Of a stretch of 25,421 nucleotides of DNA, positions 19,660 to 25,421 are shown piece by piece (position 1 is the stretch's first letter; each line of letters starts with the position of its first letter). The notes beneath the pieces were generated by a model that saw only the letters and a program-made list of their open reading frames with translations, did not search any database and had not been told where the DNA came from. The stretch is from assembly GCF_000485595.1 (NCBI RefSeq), contig NW_014577231.1:544871-570291 (forward strand), written 5' to 3'. Position numbers and translations under genes: made by a program. The stretch comes from Priapulus caudatus (Eukaryota; Priapulida; Priapulimorpha; Priapulimorphida; Priapulidae).

Positions 19660-22600
19660 TGAAAAGTACAGGAGGAGCTAACGTAATGCACTTGACCGCT
19701 GGGACAATTCCTATGGAGGGGGACTTTTCTCCACGTGCGTCCGGGCTCGCAGTAATCGACATCACGGTTAAGAGGCATGATGGAGAGAGGCTCCACTAAG
19801 AGAATCCCACCCTAGGAGGCGATGCGGATCCGAGGAGCGTATCGGACGCCACTAAACATCCGACACTTTAAAGAGGGATGATTGGAGGAGGCTCCTTGGA
19901 GGGCTGCTCCCATCATGGCTGCTCTTGGGTGTGGGGGGATGGATATACAGTGGACACAAATCCTGGTTGGAAGGCAGTCGGTATTGGGAGTGCCAGATCC
20001 AAAACGAAAATTGGATGTTTCATTAGTCAAGTCTACGGTCTGTGATTAATCATTCATCTTCACGCGCCCGGTACATGTACATATCACTGGCTTCGTCAGC
20101 GATTACAGTTCCTTTGTCATCCAATTTCTAACCCAACACTAGCACCCAGATTAGAAAAAGAGTGCTGGATCGGACATGTAAAGAGAGATGTATAACTTTG
20201 TTTTATTTAATTCTGGGAATGTTCCTCATCGCTTAGAGGAATTATTCTAATATTCGCAGGTACGTACGCTGCAGTGATTTCAGCAAGACAAACTAATATC
20301 AGCAAGTGCCATGGGCAACAAACTAGCCCAAAATTACGTTGTAGCCGTAGTAAGGCCGTACGTATGTCAGCCCCGCTCCAGCCCCTAACGACTGGTTTCA
20401 ACGTCGGCATGAAAGACGCACTTTCTCCAGCCACCGTCATAAGGTAGAAAGAGGCAGGTAACGACTTGATGGGCCATACGCGTAATAGGCGTACGTTGCA
20501 TAGTTAGATGGCTGTTGGTTTACCCGTTGATGACTTTATATACATATATTTAAATTGAGCGCCTCAACAAGCCCAGCGGGAGTAGTACCACCAGTACCTG
20601 TTACCTTATACTGCGCGAGCATCCCACCTCCCCCCACCTCTTCAGATAATTCTGCATCCTTGGATGGTGAGCACCACTATATCATTTGTCTGTGATAGGT
20701 TGCTGAATCTCATTGTTATGTACGTCCCTTGGGGGACCCCCTAAGCCACAGTTGCGAGATACGTCTATGGAGCGGCTATTTCAAGGTAAACCATGAATAG
20801 GGACCATACTTTTTGGTGCGCGGACACTTGGATATACAACTCCTACGAACATTTGTATGTTAGATCGCGCGGTAATTGAGCTGTGTTGCAACGCAGCGAC
20901 ACTGGCACACCTATTTCGGGTGCGCGTACGGCGGTGTGGAGGCGCCGAGCGCCGGCGATCGGCGCCCTATAAAAACGAAAGGCCTGCCTGCAGAGGTGGT
21001 TTGGTGCAAGGACCCTTTATGGCGACGATGAGCAAGAGTATACCTACAAAGACGCTAAACTTAGAAGGCGTCGCCAGTGCGCCAGCACTGGGCCGGACTG
21101 GGTCGCACGAGTTTACGCCCGCGGATTCGGGTGCAAGGATCTCCCCGGAGCCCGTAAAATTATAATCCCTGTGGCGATCCGGCGCTGAAAAAATTACGAG
21201 ACGGTCGAGAAAAAGCATCAGCCTAGGTCACGATCTCCAGACCGACGCCGCGTGGACGGGCAGGCCACAGACCATAACCTGGAATTGAGCGCGGGAGTGA
21301 AAGCCGGCCCCAAGCACGGAGTCCCGCTACGGACCGCGTCCCGGACCGCGCCCCGGGCGGACTGCCTGCGGACCGCCACGGACGCTGGATCCGGTCGCTG
21401 GTCCGTGGCCCGTCGCTGGCCGCCAGTCCGTGCTGCATCAGTGGGTTCCCCATCCGTGGTTGGGTCCGACTTAGAATCCGCGTAGCTGTCCGTGGCCGGA
21501 CAAAGAATGACAGCGGGATGGCCACGGAGTGGCGGGGCCGGTGGTTTCGGCAACAACGGTGCCACTGACGGGACTGTCCGCGGAGCGCTACGCATGGGAC
21601 CGCATCGGCGAACCCGTCCAGGGACCACCCCCGGCATGCAGGGAAAACTCTCCCGACCTGCCCGGAATGGCGACCCCGGCAAACATTGCAACGAGTTTAA
21701 CGTACCTTTCGGGGCGATACTCGGCGCCGGAATACAGTCCCGCCAGGACCATCACAAGGGGACCGCACGCCCCCGGGACGGCGGCCGGACCCGCTCCAGG
21801 ACCGTCCAGAAGCCCAGCAAGCAAGACTCTGCCCTCCGGCGGATACAGTCCGGGCAGCCGGTCCGGCAGCCGCGGTCCCGGGAGCTTGGTGGTGACTGGT
21901 AGCTTTAAAGGGATCCGTTATCATTCTTGTGAAGATACAATAGTCGGCCAGAAGCAGTGAGTCCCGCTTAGATGACTGCGAGTTGCTCATGAAGCAGGCG
22001 AGGCTTGTATTAAGCAGAAGGGGTAGAATGCGATCTGGTCGCCTAACCATGCTTAAAACGTAGTTTATGGAAAAGGCTTATGAACTGTGGTAGGCGAGTG
22101 AACCAGCGGGCCCCCACAAATAGTGGAGGGCGCCATAGGTCTGCGGCAGGGCGCTAGGAACATAGCTCTCGGATATAGTATTTGATGTTCTCGTATGTAT
22201 GGGTGAGTCGTATGAGTATCTTGGGCGGCGCTACATACGGCGGCCCAAACCGGGCGGCAAGCGCGGATCTCTGGATGGCAGATTTTCACAGGGCCATGCT
22301 CTTAGGTACCCGGGGAGGTGGTGTCGTAGGCCTAGCGAAGGAAAACCTGCCAAACCGTGCCAAGACTCGGACCGAAAAACGTGCCGTGGAAAAGACGCCC
22401 TCAGGTTCGTGCACCACATCTTCACACAATAGGTCGGAACCTCGGCCTGTACATGTGCTGCGCACAGAAGACGTACGAAGAAATTAGGGAACCTGTCCGC
22501 TCATTGTGGAAACTCCGCCGGACCGGGGTCCCTAAAACAGGATGCACACAGCCGGAGGCAATAGTATTTGATGTGTCAGTGGTGGGGGGCGCGCCGGGCC

Positions 22601-23850
22601 GCGCGAGAGTGGCGGGTGGGCCGGTGTGCTTTCTACAGATTGAACCACGGCTTCCTAAGTGCGGCCTGTGGTGGGTCAGCGACTGGCATTGTGTTTACCA
22701 AGGAGGGCCTTTGAAAATGAGAAGTGCGAACCGCATGTCGAGTACGATGCTCGGGTTACAATAACGTTCTTTCTGTATTTACAACGCTGACACCATAGTT
22801 CACTGGGAGTGACTGTTCCCAGGGGTTCTAGCGGTGGTGGGTGCTGTCAATAAGATGGTCATGAAGCGTAAGCGTTTTGTTTGGACACAGGAGTGCTATC
22901 TATACGCTGATCTAAACTGATCTTCGTAAATCACTGGTTAGTACGCAGATCTCAAGCTATAGTGTGTTAGGTCATGAGTATTGATGATAGGGGTTTTGAG
23001 GGAGGTTCACGATTGCTGCACAAAGCATGCCACACGCGATAAAGAGCCGCGGTACGGCGAAGTGAGTAGAAGCATGTTCTTATTGTAAGTTACGAGAATT
23101 TCCCCCACTGGCGCTGCCTGTCTGTATACTCATATATCCGACTTTTTTTTTATTGGCATGCTACGGATTGTCAGATCCCATTGTTAGCCATTCGAAAGCT
23201 ATGCCTTTTCTGATTCAGTAGAAAAATTCCTGGTGCATTTCGAAATGTGTACAGCTGGTTTGCGCGCCAAGCATTCACTAGACGAAATCCTCCAATGGGA
23301 CACAGGACCCCACGCGCTGGCCTGTCTCTATGCTATACTGTAGGTAGCCCAATTTCGTTGTATCTCATTCCTCAGCGATCCGTGACAAATGGAGTAGGCT
23401 GTACCGCTGCGCTCGCAGGCTCAAGTCAGTTTCGAGGGACGCGCCAGGCAATACTCTACATGTTTCCGACCACACAGATACGACGGCTAAAACCAGTGTG
23501 TTTAGTCCAAGAGAAGGTTTTCAATGAAAACTGCGAACCCATTCGGTGACATGCGGGTTGATAAGTTACCCACTTTTCTCATTGTCGCACGATAGTTAGC
23601 TATCTATGTCTCCCAGGGGTTCTAGAGCTTAGGGTTCTGCCTGTCATCACGTAGAATGTCAGTAACGTAACAGGTTTTTCGCCCCGCATGCTGTAGTTAA
23701 TCTTATCGTACACTGATTTCTACATATTGATGATCTGCTGTGGGCAAGTGTTATATTGTGGCGGTCGAATGTTTTACGCCCTCAATGTTCCTAATTGTAG
23801 GTCCAATCATTTAGTAGTATGAGATTAGTAGTGCACGATTTTACCGGGCA
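19660..23850. other. Compositionally foreign block without genes
   Basis: About 4.2 kb within the 6.7-kb intron. Base composition is balanced to GC-rich: 48 of 60 bases are G or C at 21301-21360, against 16 of 60 at 18361-18420. Overlapping open frames of up to 157 codons on both strands between about 20860 and 22760 are what high GC produces by chance; none has a recognisable domain. Degenerate words such as CGGACCG and TCCGTGG recur between about 21320 and 21520. The block ends close to a Helitron-like 3' terminus, so it may be the body of such an element. It could also be other inserted DNA. Confidence 0.4.
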
Positions 23851-23855
23851 GCGCA

Positions 23856-23873
23856 GCGGGTACCCGCAGCTAG
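23856..23873 (+). mobile_element. Helitron-like 3' terminus
   Basis: A perfect GC-rich palindrome GCGGGTACCCGC (23856-23867) is followed by AG and then CTAG before T. A short hairpin shortly before a terminal CTRR next to T is the hallmark of Helitron 3' ends. The preceding ACCGGGCAGCGC also resembles the usual pre-hairpin sequence. No 5' TC end or Rep/helicase gene was identified, so the left boundary is unknown. Confidence 0.42.
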
Positions 23874-24112
23874 TATAATATATAATCATATTATATATAA
23901 TTATTTTATAAACATAATATAAATTAGTTAGATTAAGGCTATATAGAACGTAGGATACCGTATAATTTACTAAATTATTTAGCCTTGCTGCACACTCTTT
24001 CGCTTAAATTCACTCCTAATAGCATTCATATCTTGTACAGGGCTCAAAACTAACACTCGCCCGGGCCTAGTAGATATTCGTAAGGGCTAGTAGCATGTTA
24101 TTGTTACAATGT
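23874..24112. other. AT-rich spacer
   Basis: Begins with TA-rich sequence (23874-23935). No gene or RNA seen. Confidence 0.6.
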
Positions 24113-24731
24113 TATGGTAGCTCTAGTACTATAGCCCGCGTACAGTTGATGCACGCGGGCTATAGAACATTTTATTACGAATGCTCGGGACCAACTTATT
24201 CACGGTTACTTGCGGCTATAAAACGTCTGTGGTAGGCAATTAATGCCGCTTATCCGAAGTGAATATGTCTTAAGTTATATCCGCAACTAAAATTTAACCT
24301 CTAACCTTCGTTGAAATGGATTACTTGCGGTATTTCTTGTGAACGAACATTATTTACGAACTTCAAACGGCGATTTTTGGTGGAACTGCAGCAGCGCCAG
24401 TCATCGGGAACTATGTATTTCCGCACGTGGAGGGGTGGGCAAGTTGGGTTGGTTGTGGACAAAAACATTGTTGTTGTCAAGTAACAAATTAAGCAATGAA
24501 AAAAAATTGTAATATTAGTTTTGTCATGAAAGATGAACAAATTACTATTATTAATTTGTTACTTGACAACAATGTTTTTGTCCACAACAAACACAACCCG
24601 CTCACCCGTCCACGTGCGGAAATACATAGTTCTCGCTTATTGGCTGGAGTAAGTTGGTACCGAGCATTCGTAATAGAATGTTCTATAGCCCTGCTGCAAC
24701 TGTATGCGGGCTATAGTAGTACTAGAGCCAA
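24113..24731. mobile_element. Foldback element with nested inverted arms
   Basis: Outer arms 24113-24198 and 24650-24731 are inverted repeats that match over most of their length (GAACATT.TATTACGAATGC is shared). Inner arms 24406-24491 and 24552-24634 are a second inverted pair around a loop of about 60 bp. The spacer between outer and inner arm is about 207 bp on the left but only about 15 bp on the right. Each outer arm holds its own hairpin; the left one is perfect, CTATAGCCCGCGT at 24129-24141 with its complement at 24153-24165. No coding capacity. It lies about 200 bp from the donor of the Q-motif exon. Confidence 0.72.
24199..24405. other. Unpaired segment in the left arm of the foldback element
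   Basis: About 207 bp with no counterpart on the right side of the hairpin. TTACTTGCGG occurs near each of its ends (about 24206 and 24321). It could be an insertion in the left arm or the remnant of sequence deleted from the right arm. Confidence 0.4.
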
Positions 24732-24932
24732 TGTTAGGGACGATCAGTATACAGCCTACAGGCTACAGCCTAGGCTCAGTACAGGCGAGTGGCACTGGCA
24801 GTGGCAGTGCCAGTATTCAGTATCTGATTCAAGTATAATATATGTGCGTGTGCAAAAGTCAATTTCACGACTAAATTTCAGCAGGCTTTCTAATGTTGAT
24901 TTGAATTAAATCCATTGCGATTATTGCGATAC

Positions 24933-25026
24933 CTTGTAACGCTAAAGGTAGCGACTCTTGCTGTATCTTGCTTGGCGTTTTCCAACCCAGCTGGTCACAT
25001 GCTTCACACAACACATCGGTTACACC
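24933..25026 (-). CDS. DDX47: DDX47 exon with the Q motif
   Basis: This is the most upstream exon in the window and encodes 31 residues plus the first base of a split Gly codon. It starts after a TTTAG acceptor and ends at a gtatcg donor. The peptide starts [16 protein letters not shown] and contains G-W-K-T-P-S-K-I-Q, the adenine-sensing Q motif. Serine replaces the usual threonine of PTxIQ, a mild substitution. The peptide ends PLALQ, and the split Gly is completed by the exon at 18257. The aromatic residue that normally lies about 17 residues before the Q motif must be on the missing first exon. The exon is too short to stand out as an open frame; it was found by searching upstream for the DDX47 sequence expected before motif I. 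Confidence 0.93.
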
Positions 25027-25138
25027 CTAAACGACAAATAAGTATGTTATTGTTATGTGTTATGTTATGTTCTCATACTTGTCAGTGTCCACTACACTGG
25101 ATATAATGACAAGGGCTATAGCTAGCCTAGACCGAATA

Positions 25139-25192
25139 ATTCTGTCCCATATAACCTTTTTTATATTTTGGTGAGGGTTATTGGGACAGAAT
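25139..25192. repeat. Inverted repeat with 19-bp loop
   Basis: ATTCTGTCCCATATAACC (25139-25156) pairs with GGTTATTGGGACAGAAT (25176-25192) apart from one extra base. It may be a tiny foldback element or the ends of one. Confidence 0.75.
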
Positions 25193-25217
25193 GGGGTGCA
25201 TTGAAATTTCGTGAGAT

Positions 25218-25236
25218 CGCATGCAAAATGCATGCG
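25218..25236. repeat. Perfect 8-bp-stem hairpin
   Basis: CGCATGCA (25218-25225), loop AAA, TGCATGCG (25229-25236). Confidence 0.8.
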
Positions 25237-25421
25237 CTCTTAATGCGTCCCGTACGCTGCTATTGGCGCGAAAAAAACCCTACCATTCCCTTCTACATGG
25301 CTTTACCTTGCTACTGATATATGTATACATTTACTTCAATCGTTATTCACTTCTTTAAAGGCATAATAGGCCCATTGATTATACAAAGTTGACGAATGCT
25401 ACAGTAACTGGCACCTTCTGT

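Larger units (their letters stand above)
175..25026 (-). other. DDX47: DDX47 (Rrp3-type) DEAD-box helicase gene, nine of its exons
   Basis: The whole visible gene runs on the minus strand. The nine exons total 1326 nt (441 codons plus stop) and join in phase at every GT/AG junction. The motif order is Q, I, Ia, GG, Ib, II, III, IV, V, VI, followed by a short lysine-rich tail. Choice of DDX47 over other DEAD-box paralogues rests on near-continuous agreement with the vertebrate protein, for example [51 protein letters not shown] and [20 protein letters not shown]. The family acts in the nucleolus in early pre-rRNA processing. By comparison with the vertebrate protein only about 30 N-terminal residues are missing; no convincing exon for them lies between 25027 and 25421. 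Introns as assembled are about 6.7 kb, 3.4 kb, 170 bp, 147 bp, 11.8 kb (unreliable), 616 bp, 401 bp and 371 bp. Confidence 0.95.
25027..25421 (-). other. DDX47: DDX47 intron upstream of the Q-motif exon
   Basis: 395 bp to the window edge. It holds two hairpins (25139-25192 and 25218-25236). No first coding exon is recognised; TTTAAAGAAG near 25351-25360 (minus strand) superficially resembles the expected FK(D/E) but lacks the following residue and a matching donor. Confidence 0.6.

Noticed and set aside
21218-21902. Long overlapping open frames on both strands in the GC-rich block
   Set aside because: High GC removes stop codons by chance; the frames overlap on opposite strands, show no domain and have low-complexity R/G/P/S/A content.
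25340-25365. Candidate first coding exon of DDX47 (TTTAAAGAAG on the minus strand)
   Set aside because: The residues match only two or three positions of the expected FKDL, the Leu before GVTD is missing and no donor in the required phase follows.

Overview
The window is nuclear DNA of an animal, probably a marine invertebrate. It holds spliced exons with GT/AG borders, long introns, several kinds of transposon, and a DEAD-box protein whose residues follow vertebrate DDX47 almost throughout. I cannot name the species.

One gene can be supported: DDX47 (yeast Rrp3), a nucleolar RNA helicase of ribosome biogenesis, on the minus strand. Nine coding exons were found by matching splice sites and reading phase: 24933-25026, 18069-18257, 14552-14694, 14262-14381, 13998-14114, 2002-2225, 1254-1385, 723-852 and 175-351 (stop). 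They join without a phase break into 441 codons carrying every helicase motif from Q to VI. Only the first coding exon is missing; it should lie beyond 25421.

The intron between 13998 and 2225 is the unusual part. It is filled by a 42-bp tandem repeat. Half of the unit is the first 21 nt of the downstream exon. The other half is the last 21 nt of the intron, with a branch-like TTAAC, a pyrimidine run and CAG. The array is therefore a chain of copies of one 3' splice site, and each unit is open in the gene's phase (14 codons). Foldback (MITE-like) elements of about 440 bp sit inside the array.

From about 2373 to 13505 the assembly cannot be taken at face value. The repeat strand flips at about 2373 and flips back at about 13505. 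The sequence becomes full of single-base indels. Positions 8036-10021 are a noisy inverted copy of about 365-2225, including three exons. A run of exactly 25 N lies at 10022-10046. I read this as noisy long-read gap filling placed in the wrong orientation. The two fills seem to overlap the same genomic stretch, so true array length and copy number are unknown.

The right half (13681-25421) is clean intron sequence with transposon remains: a 672-bp solo LTR (15528-16199), a duplicated-segment repeat with a tetranucleotide tract (17240-17500), a compositionally foreign block that is GC-rich in its core (about 19660-23850) and ends at a Helitron-like 3' terminus (23856-23873), and a large foldback element (24113-24731) close to the Q-motif exon.
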